Part shown: positions 34,020-46,561 of the stretch, one piece after another
Layout of the letters: the number at the start of each line of letters is the position of its first letter
How positions within the stretch are numbered: the first letter of the stretch is position 1
DNA from: Asterochloris sp. CNOR1
Taxonomy: Eukaryota; Chlorophyta; Trebouxiophyceae; Trebouxiales; Trebouxiaceae
Assembly: GCA_963969365.1 (NCBI GenBank)
Contig: OZ017763.1
Coordinates: 1,674,001-1,738,000 of the forward strand
Reading direction: 5' to 3'
Length of the DNA stretch: 64,000 nt
Position numbers and translations under genes: made by a program
The notes under the pieces: generated by a model
What the model was told of the DNA's origin: nothing
The model's database searches: none
The model's input: only the letters and a program-made list of their open reading frames with translations

Positions 34020-35066
34020 CAATCCTCTGGTCTGTGTTCAGTTATCTCAGTCTCTCTGGTTTGGTCCACCAGTTCATCAAGCTTACTTCATCATTCCTAT
34101 CATATTGATTCAGTGCACTGCCAGCGTCACAGCACTTCTATATGGAGCAGTGAAAATGATGAACAATTCACTGCATGTCAATGACAAGCAGCCCCTTGAG
34201 ATTGTGCAGTCCTTGACCTGATCTCATGCTTGCTGCCCCTCATAAAGCTCTGGTACTGTTCATGGTCAGCACCACACTGTTGGGCTCTGCTGCAGATGCT
34301 TATGATGCCATGCAGAGGTAGTAGGTTACGCAATGTCATTGCCTGAAGCACTGGGGGGGCAAGGTAGGGAATGGGCTTTCAGACAAGCCTGTCCGGATGA
34401 TGCGAAACAAAGACATGATCTCAAGACCTCCAAACATGTGACCAGGGCGAAGTTGAGCGCATGCCAGAGGCGAGCAGCCAGCTCCGCCTGTAGGCATATT
34501 ACTTGATCGCACAACCTCATAAGATGTGGAGGCAGGCTTCCATGTAAGCACAGCCGGTGACTGATGGCCAACGGCTTCACCAACATAGTCTTGATGAGGG
34601 AAAGGAGAGATTGCAGCTGCAGCGCTACAGTAGTCATTGCACAGGGAGCCGTGGCCCTGCTAGCCACACAGACTCGGCTGAATCTTGCAGCTTCCATTGC
34701 AGCTTCTCTGTTTTGATGCAGCCTGGATCAGGACAGCATCGCTCCAGATCCAGCTGCACAACATCACAACAGGGTGAGTGCCCTTCTTCAATGTCATGGT
34801 GTGCCAATCTGAAGCAGAGCCATAGCTCCTGCCAGAGCCCTGCTGTTGAGGTTGTCATTCACTCCTGCCGGTACAGGTCAACTGTTGCAGCGGCCGGACC
34901 CAGCCGCAGGCAGCCACCAGCTGGCCCTTCGCTGGCTTCAGGGCCAGCTGCTCATGTGTCATGTGTACCATTTGCTTCCTGATGACCAGAATCCCGCCAA
35001 TGACCTCTGCTGCTTGAGCCATACAGCCCAGTCAGTTTCACGCTGAGCAACAGCATCACAGCAACC
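34020..35066. other. gap between polymerase eta and the secreted-protein gene
   Basis: A minus-strand frame at 34697-34326 (123 residues) and a plus frame at 34557-34982 exist, but neither shows a motif or a consistent splice structure. I cannot support a gene. Confidence 0.4.
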
Positions 35067-37099
35067 ATGGCGCGTCTTGCTACCCCCTCAACCTTGCTTC
35101 AGACCAGCTGCCTCATCCTCTTTGCAACAGCAGCTGTCCTTGCTGGGGATGACCACACATATGTCAATAATCAGTCCTCGCGGCCTATACGTGGAACCAC
35201 CTCTTAGGATGGCACCTCTGAGTTTGTCAACAGACTTATTGAGCCAGGAGCGCAAGGCAAGTGCACGCTCCTCTTCTCGCTGCTCGCCCACAATCGTGCT
35301 GTCTTTAGAATTGACGTCAGCACCAGCTACTTGCCTTTTGACCTTTGCCGCCATGTTCATGCTTGCTCATGCCCCTTGCCAGGCCTGTTTCGTTGCATCT
35401 TGTGCGCTCATAGAAGGGCAGACAGCTTTTCCATGGAAGCATCTCAGCCTTTGTCCAGCACATGAGATGCCATGCGATGTTTGCAGATGGTGATCAATAC
35501 AGTGAGGGGGAGGGTGTCATTGGGCTGACACTTGCGATAGGTGGATCTCCAGGTGGGTGCTCTGCGTGCCATGCCCATAGGCACCTCTGTTCGCACACCA
35601 TTGCCCTGTTCTGCATGCCATAAAAGTTCTGTTCACCAGGCATGCCCTTCCTCAACCACCAGACTGTTTGCAGGGGTGCCAGAAGTGATTGAAGCTGACC
35701 ACTCTGTCATCTTGTTTGACAGTGATGGTAATGGGGGTGTGGACGTCTATTACAGTGTCTACGGGCAGACAGGCCAGAAGACCGGCAACGTGCTTGTGAC
35801 CATACCTGCTCCGGCGCCACCTCCAGGTTGGTTGGTGCCGCCTTACACTGCAGCTGGGTGGCTGTGTTCCTCTGCCTTGAGCTGGGTGTGCATGTTCTGC
35901 GAGCTGCTCTTGGCAGCCCATTACTGGTGACCAGCCAATCCCTGCTGCTCACACGTGCTTCTTGTCGGCAGCACAGCAGTGGGCTGAGCATTGCAAAGCG
36001 TATGCCGGATATGGCTGATGAGCCTTTGCAATGCCGTCAGCATGCAGTCAAGCACCGCATTGAACTGCTGCCATGCCGCCTTGCAGATGTGGACTTTGCC
36101 CTGTACGTGCTCCCTGACTCCGACAACGACGACATTCAGATCATCACCGACCCCACTGTCATCAGCGATTACCCCTCCTTGAACGATGAGGCAGCTTGCA
36201 CCAGCAACTGCCTGTTCAAGCGCAGCAAAGATGACATCCTCAGCATTGGTGGCACCTCCCAGCTCTTCCGAGACTTCACCAACATTGTTGCCTTGTGGAG
36301 CCAGGATAGCGTGGATTCGGCTAATGGCGCTCAATCGGTGAGCTTGAAGTCCTTTATGACGGGACAGACCAGCACCTCCAAATCTCAGCATATCAGTTCT
36401 TCAACTGGTCCATGTTGCTTGATATAATTAGACGGCTGTTGCACTGCTCATTGACCGCTGTTCCGACTGCCAAGGCGCATGGTGCAGCGGCTGACAGCAT
36501 GAGACTTTTCTACATGCAGAAACCTTGTCACATACCAAGGCCAGGCTGCAAACCTGCGCATTGACAGGTGGGTTGTCACAGCTGGTGCTACTGTTGCATG
36601 GGGAGGAATGAGGGCATTACTTGTTCCGCTGACCTGCCGTGCAGACAGGCGGTGAACATCCAAATCACCCAGCATGGCACAGCCTACAGCTACAATCTGT
36701 ATGCGGTGCAAGTCGGAGGGCAGACTCTGGCCTCAGTGCGAGTTCCTATAGGCAAGCCTTGTTGTGCTTGGTACAGCTGTTCCAGCGCAGTGGATGCATG
36801 CATCACTTCCATCACCTGCAGTCGGTGCTGAGTGTTTGCGCGGCACAGCGTGTCGAGCACTTGAGCTCAGTCCACTCCGGTGCCTGCAATTCGCACACAG
36901 AACAGTGCCTTCTGCTACAGGTTACAATGTTGGTGCACGCCGAATCAGGAACGCCTTTCTGGAGTCACAAAGGCGCGGAGGAACAACCACTATCGCTGTC
37001 CCTGCCAACGCACCACCCCCAGGCACACAAGGGACATCTTCAGCTGTTCGTGGTCTGGCGTGGTTGCTCATTGCAGCCATAGCCATCGTCGGCTCCTGA
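35067..37099 (+). CDS. secreted, probably GPI-anchored protein of unknown function
   Basis: Not recognised. Proposed exons 35067-35190, 35674-35826, 36087-36348, 36520-36567, 36645-36751, 36921-37099 give 290 residues. The N-terminus MARLATPSTLLQTSCLILFA, followed by TAAVLAGDD, is a clear signal peptide. The C-terminus is a Pro/Thr/Ser linker followed by GLAWLLIAAIAIVGS with no charged tail, as in GPI-attachment signals. The middle is acidic and beta-rich (VILFDSDGNGGVDVYYSVYG; LPDSDNDDIQIITDPTVISD; IQITQHGTAYSYNLYAVQVG), which suggests a cell-surface or wall protein. Intron 5 is GC-AG (CCTATAG/gcaagc at 36751). The end of exon 3 is uncertain: the better GT site at 36338 does not keep phase, and the weaker one at 36349 does. 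A possible decayed copy of the signal-peptide exon lies at about 35325-35380. Confidence 0.55.
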
Positions 37100-38134
37100 A
37101 CGTAATTTGAGTAGGACCACATTCTCCAGAGGCATCCGATTAACTCCCTTCCCAACACCACCAACTGCTGTCCTCAAGATCAATTGCATGACCCTGCACA
37201 ACCCCTTCTGTACCTCAGTGAACATCACGTAAATTCCCTTCTATGTGCCAAGTGGGTTACTGACATGTCCATGGAGGGTGCCCTTGGCTCTAGTTCCCAG
37301 CAATAAGCACATATAAACACTCAATTTCACAGTCAAGGAGCGGTGGGCCCCTCTGCCTACCTGGTGTCAGCAGTGAGCAGCAGCTGCTGACTCATCAGTT
37401 GGATGCAATGTCAGTGCATGGGCCATCTCACACCTCAACAAAAAGCTCACCATCTGCGGGTTGAAGGCTGTGGCCGTACTGACAGATCTTGAGGCATTCT
37501 ACAGGTGTTTCGGCTCATTGGCCACACAAGGTATGTGTACCAGTGCCCAGCTCCAGTGCAGCCAGGGTCTCATTGACTCATCATGTGGCTGTGATGAGAA
37601 ACCTCAAGAAGCCGTGTTGCTGAAGCTGTCCAGTGCGTGATGCCTGTTGCCAGATGACACAGGCTTCACGTGGGGCAGCCTGCTACCCACAGGCTGTAGC
37701 CACCTCATCAACCCTCAGGAACTGAGGCGAGCCTGGTGAGCAGCTTGTTTTCATGGAGCCCACTGTCAAGGCACCCAAAGCAAGCTTACATACCTCTACG
37801 CACTCTCTGCATGCATGCAACAATCCTTTCAGCAGAGATACATGTTTGCTGCTTCATCAGAGGACGGGCACGTCTACGTGAGGCACAAGGGCCCACCATG
37901 CTGCAAGGGGAGCACTCAGCCACAGGAGCATTGCAATACCAATGATGACATACGGTGACTTAGGTCACTTGAATCAGGTCACGATTATGACTCAGAGACT
38001 CAGGTCACTTCCATGACTCAGAGACTGCTCTGTCAGTAAAAGCCGGGCAGCAATGCTCAAGCATTTGGGGAAGCTTCTGATTGCATCTTGGCAACATCTT
38101 TGACCTGCAGCTCGCTTCCAAAGCTTCCAATATC
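37100..38134. other. gap upstream of the rhomboid gene
   Basis: No supportable gene. At 37955-38035 there are short direct repeats built from AGGTCACTT and ATGACTCAGAGACT, which may belong to the rhomboid promoter. Confidence 0.45.
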
Positions 38135-41100
38135 ATGGGGCGCTCTTTGGACATACTGAGCAGCTTCAGGAAGAAGGAGAGGGTCCCAAGCAAGGCAGAG
38201 GTCGCCAGCCCTATGGAGCTCAGCACAATTGGGGCTCAGCATGGGACATATAACAACCCAGAGGCCTCACCAGACTCTTTCAATGACAGAGTGGAGCAGG
38301 TGATGCTGTTGCTGGTCATCAAGCTGCCTTGCCGCGTGACTGAGCCAGGCCACATTGTACAGCATCCTGCTGGGGGGCGCTGCTGGCGGTTGCAGACTTG
38401 AAGGGGTCTGGCAGGCCTGCAGCCAGGCAGGCATCAGTGATGTCCCTTACTTCAGCCAGCTCCAGCACCCCAATATGCTCGTGCCTCAAAGTGACCCAGG
38501 TCAGACCATTGTGGGTCAGCAAATGCCAGGCTGCAGGTGGCTCCACCAGGTCGCCTTGATGCACTGCGAAGCGCACCAGATCAACTGGAACATGCTGAAG
38601 ACAGAGTCATGCTGCAGGTCACGCAGATCAATAGTGACGTCAACCGGTCCATGAATCGCTCAGCATCGCGGCGATCCTCCCGCACCTCGGACGCCAGCCT
38701 CCCGGGACCTATCCTCAAGCATAGCCCCTCCCTGCTTCGGCGGACCACCTCCCTCGTCAAGCAGCCTGTGCTGCAGAAGACGCTGTCCAAGTGAGTGTTA
38801 TGCTGTGTCCCCTGAAGCCGGTGGCTGTGAATCGTGTCACAAAACCTGCGCTTGAGCGCCTCCCTGCTCCTTGTGCAAGCAGCCTGCGCTGCAGAGACCC
38901 TGTCTCCCAATGAGCACCCTGCCTTGCTTCATGTGATCAGGTGCTGGCCCCCAGCAGAGCCCCTCCCTGCTGCGGCAGAAAACCTTTCGCCAAACAGCCC
39001 TTGCTGCAGCAGCGGCTGCCCATGCTTGCACCTGTGACATCGCTTGCAAATGGGCTGGAGGGAGCAGCTTGTCTCGCCAGAAATGCTGTCGAGAGAATTG
39101 CACCACCTTCTCTCAGAGCAAAGTGCAGCCACCACGTGAAGCAGCAGCTCCATGGTGGGACAGGGAGTGTTGCGGAGGCAAAGGCTGTTGAGTCAGAACT
39201 GTGCACCTCACTGCCAGAAAACCAGCCAAGTGCCGAGCTGTAGCAGCATTGCAGCAGAAGAAGTCAGTCGCCATTCCTGCAGCGCAGCCTGTTACCTTGC
39301 ATGAGCTTACAAAGCAAAGGTGCTGAGGCTTGAGTGACGTCACGCTTCAGGCTCCGCCACCACATCGCTGGTCACACAGTGCAGCCACAGTGCACCATAC
39401 AAGCTGTGCTATGACTTGCATGATGATGCGCTCCAGGACTCCTGCTCCACTCCTGCTCCACCTGTCCCTGGATGTGGCGAGTATGTCCCAAAAGTGACCG
39501 TGATATGTGTTCCCCAACACTCTGCAGCGCTGCTCACTTCCTGTCGCTCCCTGTGGTGGAAACTTCTGCAAGCTCGTCTGCGAGTGCAGTCTCCCCAGTG
39601 CGCTGCAGGACTGCCCACTACCTGTCGCTGGTGGTGGCAGAGAACCCTGTTGAGGCCCACAGGGAGTGGAGGCGCAAGCAGGTGGGCACATGGGGCTGGC
39701 CTGTCACTGCATTGGCGAGGACTGCTGAGCCAATGTCGAAATGCCCCTGGTGCAAACAGAGGTGAGGCCAGCAAAGGTGCACCCTGGGGGGGGTGGGGTC
39801 AGGACTCCTTCATACCTGCACGTGCCGATTGAGTTGAGACTTGCAGGGGCGTTGTTGAGGGGGCGGCCAGCAGTGTTTTGGCATGCAGAGTGCTGACTGG
39901 GAAGCTGCAAAGTTTGTGGGGGGATGGAATGATTACTTCTGAGATGCCTGCTGCAGGTCGGGAGTGAGATTGCTGCGCGTCTGGGAGTAAGGCTGAAGTC
40001 TGGCGGGCTGCATGGCGCCATTGCTTACATCTGGAATGCTGCTGCAGACGGAGGGTCCAGAGCTCTCAGGAGGAGACCTGGGGTCTGGCAGGCTGCTGTG
40101 TCTGTGGCAAGACAGTCAGCTCACCCACAGGGTTCCCGTTCAAGGCTATGTGGACTGAGCTTGTCAATCTATCATACCTGAGCTGCCCCAGAGTGTGGCA
40201 GGCTGCATGGCAGCATACTCTAAAGCTGACTTTTGCTGCAGACTGAGAGTGAAGATGCTGAGCTCCCGGGGGGGGACCTGGAGTCTGGCAGGTTGCATGA
40301 TGGCCGGCGGCGCACCAGCGAGATAGGCCGGCGCCACACCAGCGAGGTTGGCGAGTACCCAGGCCGGCGCACCAGCGACCTGGAGCTGCACATGCTGGAG
40401 GAAGGTCAGTGATCTGGACACCAACCTCCTACATGGGGGCTGTGCCTGGACAGGTGCAGGCACATTCATCTGTTGGCAAGCGCAGCAAGCTGGAGGTCCA
40501 CAACTCTGGAGGAAGGTGAGTGAAATGGATACCACTTCTGTGCATGGGGATGTGCCCAGGACCAAAGCAGGCACATGCAGCTGTCTGCAAGTGCCCTGCA
40601 GCAAGATGAAGGTGCACATGCTGGAGGAAGGTCTGCGACCTGGACACCAGTGCCACACATGGGGCTGTGCCCAAACAGGTGCAGGCACATCTAGCTGTCT
40701 GCAAACCCCCCGCAGCAAGCTGCTGAAGGTGCACATGTTGAAGGAGGGTCAGTGAGTCAGTAGACTCAGGAAGGGATTGCGACAAAGGTGGAGTCACTCT
40801 GTTTAATTGCAGTCAATACCACAGCAACCTGCGGCAGCACATACGGCTGCGACTCTGGTGTGCAACCGACAAGTATGTGCTGGCTGCATGTGCATGCAAT
40901 GAGACTTTGAGCTCTGAGCAGCTGTGCAAAAGGGAACTTTAAGAAGGCTAACTGCTGTTGCTGCTGGCTTGCGACCTGACCCCTATCAGTGCTTGAGCAC
41001 GGCCAAAGCACTGGAACGGGGGTTGGCCAGTGCTTGTTGCAGAGAGAGCACGTGAATCCATTATTTGACGCAGTACCCAGCGCAGCTGCAACCCTGCGGT

Positions 41101-44100
41101 GCACCCAAGACTCACACCCCACCTCCTCTGCAGGGGATGAGGAGTACTGTGAGCACCAGGAGCTGACCCCAGAGCAGCTGCGCCGAGCAGAGGTCTGTGA
41201 GCGGTGGCAGGCTGCGGCGCGGTCGCTCATGTCCAGCGTGCACATGGTGAAGCACGCAGAGATGCTGGCCGACCGCTTCGCGCATCCAGCTGACAGGTGG
41301 GTGCTGCTGGGGAGGGGTGGGTGCCAGTGTGCTCGAGGCTGCATGCTGTGCAGCGCTGACTCTGGAAGGTCAGGCAGGCAGCGAGGTGGCCAACTGCTGT
41401 GTATGTAGATAAGGGAAGTCGGCAAAATGGATCCGTGTCTTTGGGAAAAGGATTGGCTCTGAGGGCTGGGCCAGGGGGTCGGTTGGGAAAAGCCAGTAGC
41501 TGTCGGAGGCCTGCCCGCACCGCAAGGTAAAGGCGGGCCTCTGCGTGCCTCTGGGGGATCCTTTCAGAAGGTTCGTTACTCCCCTGGCGATGGACAGCCG
41601 ACTCAGAACTGGTACGGACAAGGGGAATCCGACTGTTTAATTTAAACAAAGCATTGTGATGGTCCTAAAGGATGTTGACCCTGCCAACGGCACTGGCCTG
41701 CTGCAGCTCGCGCTCAGCTGTGTGTGGCTGGGGATGACCTGAGACACACAGACATATCGCTCCTTTTGTGTGGTAGCCAACTAACTCCTATCTAGGCAAG
41801 CAAGCTGTGCAGCCTGAATTTTGAATGGCGCTGCCGCTCTCAGGTCCAGTGTGTACCTTATCAAGCCTGCAGAGCTGCCGGTCAGCCTCTGTCTGATGGC
41901 TATATGTGCTGTGGCAGATAGGTGGGAGGGACACGGCCCTATATGATCCAGAGGTGCTTTTGAAACCCCACCAAGTTCAGGTTGACCCCTGAGTTTCTCA
42001 CAAGGGGCATTGCCCACTCAGGGGCAAACCTGCATCAGACATGGACTCTGCTCTGGGTGTGACCGGATCCTCCAGTGGGTTTCCGCCGCGCTCAGCTTGA
42101 AGATGACCAAAGCACCTGGGCTTGTTGCACAGGTTCTATGCCGTCGTGGAGCTGGAGAGGGCGCTGTCAGACAATCCCCACAAGGCTCTTCTGATTGAGG
42201 CGCTGGAGCGCAAGCGCAGCAACAATTTTGACAACTTCTTTGAGCGCCTCATCTCAGAGCTCTTCATCACAGGTCAGGCCTGCACAAGCTGATGGCATGC
42301 GATGCTTGCTTTGCGCCTTCCTGCCCCTGTGGCAAGGCTCATGGGGGTCCTTGCTCCAAAGATTTGCGAGCACAATGTAAAACTTGCACTGTGCCCTGCT
42401 CCTCCACCCTGCAGCTGGGACGATTTTAGGAACTCTCCATTCACTTGGCATGGGCACAGCAGAAGCAACTCCTGCTCGGCAGGGAATCTCCAGTTGGCCC
42501 CCATCCTGCGCTGCAAAGCAGAAGATGTTCAATGCCACAGCCATGCATCAACACATTCTGCTTGCACCAAACTCTTCAGGGCATAAAAGCCATGCCTGGG
42601 CATTTACTGCCAGGCAGGGCGCAACTGCTGCCACCAGCACAAACATGCCCCCGTTGCGCTGCAGGGGAGAAGATGTTTGACCTGTTCACCCCCACGGCCA
42701 TGCACAACCACCTTGTCCCCTTCACCTGCCTCTGGACACTGGCCATGTTTGTTCTCCTCTTCTATATGATTGGCGAGTTTCCCATGTTCTTCCAGCTCTT
42801 CAACACTCTGGTAAGGCGGCACAACAGGCAGCACAGGGTCTTGCGAGGTCCACCATCAGGCCAATACATGCTTGATGCTAAGGTGGACTGACATACGTTG
42901 ACAGTCTGGAGAGCTTCCATACCCAAGCACACGGTGGTCAGCTTTCGGTTGCATCTGATGAGCCCATCAATGCAGCTGCTCAGACCCCATGACATACGGC
43001 AACAAGGCATCTGAGCTTGATCCATCATGTGACGGCTTTGCTTGGCAGTCCCGACGGCAACACACTTGCAGAGCACTCCTGCTCAGCATTGGTCACCTGG
43101 TTCCGCAGAACAAAACCGGTGAGCTTGAGGCCTGGCAGAAGTGCTACTTCCCTCCCCCAGCGGGAAACGGGAACGCGACTTACTACGCAGCCCCACAGTT
43201 GATACACTGGATCACTTCCAAGGTGAGGGCGATCCTGGCCCAGCCCTACCCGCTCATCTCATGCTTAGCGGGTACCTCCCACAGTTGGGATCCTGCTGCA
43301 GCACTCTTGTGCAGCAGTGCTCATTTCAAGGAGCAGCACAGGGTGCAGGGCATTCCTGCGTGCTTTGCCACCTGGACGGTCGATACAGCAGCATCACATG
43401 CTCTGCCACCACCTCAATCTCCCACTGCTGTGCTGGTGCAAGCCAGCTTGTCAGTACCACTGCAACGCCATCCCCGCCCAGTCTCAATGCATTGCTGCCA
43501 CAGATGTCATCTGGGTTCTGTTGCCTGCTGGCTTCACCTCGGAATAGTGTGTCCTGCAGGCTCTTGTGGGGGCCTTCAAGCTCTGTACCTGCTGTCAAGG
43601 CCTTGCCCCAACCACGCTATGCTGCGCTACGATAGAAAATGCTATGCTATGCCATGCCGTGCCAAGCCCTGCTATGCTGACCTCACGAGGACGTTTGCCC
43701 TGCAGAGAGCTCCCTGGTTCCCCATCAATCCTATGCTAGACTGCTTTATGCTGTGCTGCTTGATGCTACGCTGCTCTATGCTATGCTATGAAATGCTACT
43801 CTATGCTATGGTAAGCCCAGCTATGCTGCTGTCAGGAGGGCTCTTGCCCTGCAGGGAGCTCCCTGGTGCTACACCAACCCTGCCTGGACTTTGAATGGGG
43901 ACTACCTCATTCAGTGGGGGGGGCGGTGGGGCCCCTTCATGAAGAGCCAGCCACACAGGTGGGCGCTGTTACGCCCCAAAAGTGCACAGTCGCCCATCCA
44001 GAGGAAGGCGTGCTTACATGAGGAGCTTGGTGATAGGCAATAACCAGCGCAGTCCCGCCCCTTGAGCTTGCAATATGCTTTACAGATGACCCAGCCTTCA

Positions 44101-46206
44101 CTGCGGGCTCTGCAAGCTGCCTCCAACGCCAAAAGTTCCCTTTTCCACGACCTTGGTCCTGCTCTGTCTTCAGCATATCTGCCGCCATTGTCAGCCTGCT
44201 TTGCGCTCCACAAATCACTAATAACACCATGTTTACAAGCAACAAAAGTTACCAGGCCTTCTCATCGGTCTGCTGACAAAGTCCTGCCTGCCCTGCAGCT
44301 GAATGACAGGTTTGTGCATGCATCATACCTGTTGGCTCATATCTGACAATGAGCTTCCCCTGCTCACATCCACTGCCGGCCCTGCAGGTGCTTCAGCCTG
44401 AAACCCTATATTCTGAACCCACTTCTGACACCTAACTTTCAACAGCCTGGTCACGTCCACTTGCTGCCCTGCAGGTGGTTCACAAGCTTTTTCATACACC
44501 AGAGCTTCCAGCACGTGCTGTCCAACATGCTGCTCTTTGTCCTTCTTTGCTACCAAATTGAGGAGAAGTATGGCTGGTGGCGTGCAGTCTTTATCTTCGT
44601 GTGGTCAGCTGTTGGAGGTAAATAGCATGGTCTGCTTGGGTTGAGCTTTGATGTACAGACTGAATCAGGTTGACGGAAGGCATTTGATCTGTGTGTGGTC
44701 AGCGTTGGGGTTGAGTAGCACAGTCTGCATGGGTGGAGTTTGCTCTTGCATATCGCTTCACTTTTGCAGACTGGTACAGGGCAGTCGTTATCTTCATGTG
44801 GTCAGTTGCAAGGGTGAACAGCATAGGCTGCTGAATCTCAAGTCTTCGTTAGCATGACACATGGCTGGTTGAGGTTGACAAATGGCAGTCTTGTTTTTTA
44901 TGTCAGCGCCTCAACCCTTTGGGGAGATGGCGTTTTACTTTCTGGATGGGTGGAGGGCTGTTGCTGTATCGCGCAGGCAGCCCTGGGGATGCGCACCACA
45001 TGCTGCTGGGGTGAGAATTTACTTTGCATAGCAAATGACTGATGTAGGCTGGCAGATAGCACTCTTCATGTTTGTGCCCCGCTGGTGGAATAGTTGACTC
45101 ATGCATGGCACCTAACTTTTCTAGACTGGTGGAGAGCAGTCTCATTTTCATGTGGGTAGCCACTTGATGTGAGCTTACAGCTGCTGAGGCCTGCTGCGGG
45201 CAGCGTGGCGTACATATGGTCAGCTGGTGAAGGAACTCAGGGCAGACTGCAGCACTGAATGCCAGCCTGCCTCTGTCCTCAGATGAGCCAGCGCTGAGAA
45301 TGAGTACACTTGAGAACTGCAGCGTGAACCGCAGGCAGCTCTGCAGCTGTACCAGCACTTCAACCCAGACCAGCGCAGTCACCTGTGCTGCACAGCAGAC
45401 TGCTGCTTGAGAGGTCTGCTGCATCGACAATTGTCATGCGGTGGCCAAGACTCACAGCTCGGCTCCTGCCAATGTCAAGCTGCTGCACAGTGGAGTTGTC
45501 CAAGGCAATTTATGCTGGCCATTACTGCTGACCTCTGTCTGCAGGCAACTTCTTCAGCGCCTGCTTTGAGAGCCACTGCACAGTTGTGGTGGGCGCCAGT
45601 GGAGGCATCTTTGGACTCCTGGGCCTCTTCATCGCAGACATGGTGCTGAACTTTGAGACCTTAAAGAGGTACTTAATGAGAGTCTAGCAAGCCACACGAT
45701 GCAAGAGATTCCGGGAGGCACATCTTGCCATCTGCTGTAGCCATTGATGCTAAAAGCCAGCCCAGCATTCGCAGCTGCTGCCTGGCAAGCCGTGGACCTT
45801 TGACACACATGCCATTCCTAAGAAGTCCTAAATGCTAGCATCGGCACAGGCCTGGCCTGCCTAAGCCACCCTCACAGATGGTTAAGGTGCAGACTCTGAG
45901 CCAGTGCCCCTGTGCTGCAGGCCAATCATGCGCTGCGTATTGATGGTGGCCTTCCTGGTGTACTTCATTGTAACTGTTGCCACAACTCCAACAGGCACCT
46001 CGAACCTGTCCCATGTGGGCGGCTTTATCTGTGGCCTCTTCCCAGGCTTCCTGTTTCTGCCCAACCTTAAGAGTGAACGATGGGAGGCCATCCTGCCCTG
46101 GCTGGGCATTGTAGTGGCGATCGGGGTCTACGTGGGACTCCCTTCCTATTTTTACACCAAGATCATGCCCAACATTGGCAACTGTGGTAACACAAATCAG
46201 TACTGA
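38135..46206 (+). CDS. rhomboid intramembrane serine protease
   Basis: Cleaves single-pass membrane proteins within the membrane. Exons 38135-38299, 38627-38790, 39609-39681, 40242-40404, 41134-41296, 42133-42272, 42665-42810, 43049-43222, 43855-43958, 44475-44617, 45545-45668, 45921-46206; phases close to 614 residues. Residues 1-290 are a long, Ser/Arg-rich cytosolic region (NRSASRRSSRTSDASLPG; GRRRTSEIGRRHTSEVGEYP). A first membrane helix is near 312-330 (CLWTLAMFVLLFYMIGEFP), then a loop with several cysteines. The core has HQSFQHVLSNM (about 440-450), the catalytic serine in GASGGIFG (Ser 497) and the catalytic histidine in SHVGGFICG (His 551), so it is an active type, not an iRhom. It ends in a last helix and IGNCGNTNQY. 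Start ATG chosen as the one that opens the exon with a good donor; additional upstream sequence cannot be excluded. Introns are rich in exon-edge copies. Confidence 0.93.
38850..39030 (+). repeat. decayed copies of rhomboid exon 2 end
   Basis: The exon end (AGCCCCTCCCTGCTTCGGCG, AAGCAGCCTGTGCTGCAGAA) recurs at about 38855-38905 (GCCTCCCTGCTCC, AAGCAGCCTGCGCTGCAGAG) and at 38956-39020 (AGAGCCCCTCCCTGCTGCGG, AACAGCCCTTGCTGCAGCAG). Period is about 105-115 bases. Confidence 0.8.
39950..40105 (+). repeat. decayed copies of rhomboid exon 4 start
   Basis: The true junction at 40230-40300 (GCTGCAGACTGAGAG, GACCTGGAGTCTGGCAGG) has copies at about 40040-40095 (GCTGCTGCAGACGGAGG, GACCTGGGGTCTGGCAGG) and 39948-40018 (GCTGCTGCAGGTCGGGAG, CTGAAGTCTGGCGGGCTGC). 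Confidence 0.8.
40380..40755 (+). repeat. four tandem copies of the end of rhomboid exon 4
   Basis: The true exon end (GAGCTGCACATGCTGGAGGA, then AGGTCAGTGA) is repeated at about 40490-40520, 40605-40640 and 40720-40755. The period is about 115 bases, and each copy includes surrounding blocks such as GTGCAGGCACAT and GGGGCTGTGCC. At least two copies keep a GT donor. Confidence 0.92.
43600..43850 (+). repeat. TATGCT-rich simple repeat and a copy of rhomboid exon 9 start
   Basis: Irregular repeats of CTATG and GATGCTA surround a copy (43698-43735) of the exon 9 junction: TTTGCCCTGCAGAGAGCTCC versus CTTGCCCTGCAGGGAGCTCC at the true site (43843-43862). The copied acceptor looks usable. Confidence 0.85.
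44620..45240 (+). repeat. decayed copies of the end of rhomboid exon 10
   Basis: The exon end (GCAGTCTTTATCTTCGTGTG, GTCAGCTGTTGGAGGTAAAT) recurs at about 44686-44730 (TGTGTGTGGTCAGCGTTGGG), 44781-44830 (GCAGTCGTTATCTTCATGTG), 45135-45175 (GCAGTCTCATTTTCATGTGG) and 45205-45240 (GGCGTACATATGGTCAGCTG). Confidence 0.82.
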
Positions 46207-46561
46207 TGTTACATTAACACTCTCAGCACTTGGAAATGGCTTCAAGTTTCAGAACCACACTTAGTTATGGTGCTTGCTCAGAATGCTGTGGCAGAAACAT
46301 GAGGAGGCTGTTGGCTACTGACGTCCACTGATGACAAGACAACTCTAGAAGACGCGATCTACATCCTGCCAGGCATGCCATTGGAGGCCTTCATGCTGCA
46401 GCATCAGACACATACGTCATGGATGGGGAAAGCTGATGCCTTGGGTGGTGCGCAGCATATGACTTGCCCACTGGGGTGCCAAAGGCAGCATCCCTCACCA
46501 CCTCCATATCAGGCAGGCACAGCCGGCATGGCATACTGAGCCAAACACTCCTGGTGTGCAT
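46207..46561. other. 3'-to-3' intergenic gap
   Basis: The rhomboid and YTH genes converge here. No gene seen; both polyadenylation sites should lie in or near this stretch. Confidence 0.5.

Noticed and set aside
34326-34697. 123-codon minus-strand frame
   Set aside because: No recognisable motif, and other frames of the same stretch are equally open; kept only as a gap note.
43600-43850. TATGCT repeats as a telomere-like or regulatory array
   Set aside because: Irregular and confined to one intron; best read as a degenerate simple repeat around an exon-edge copy.
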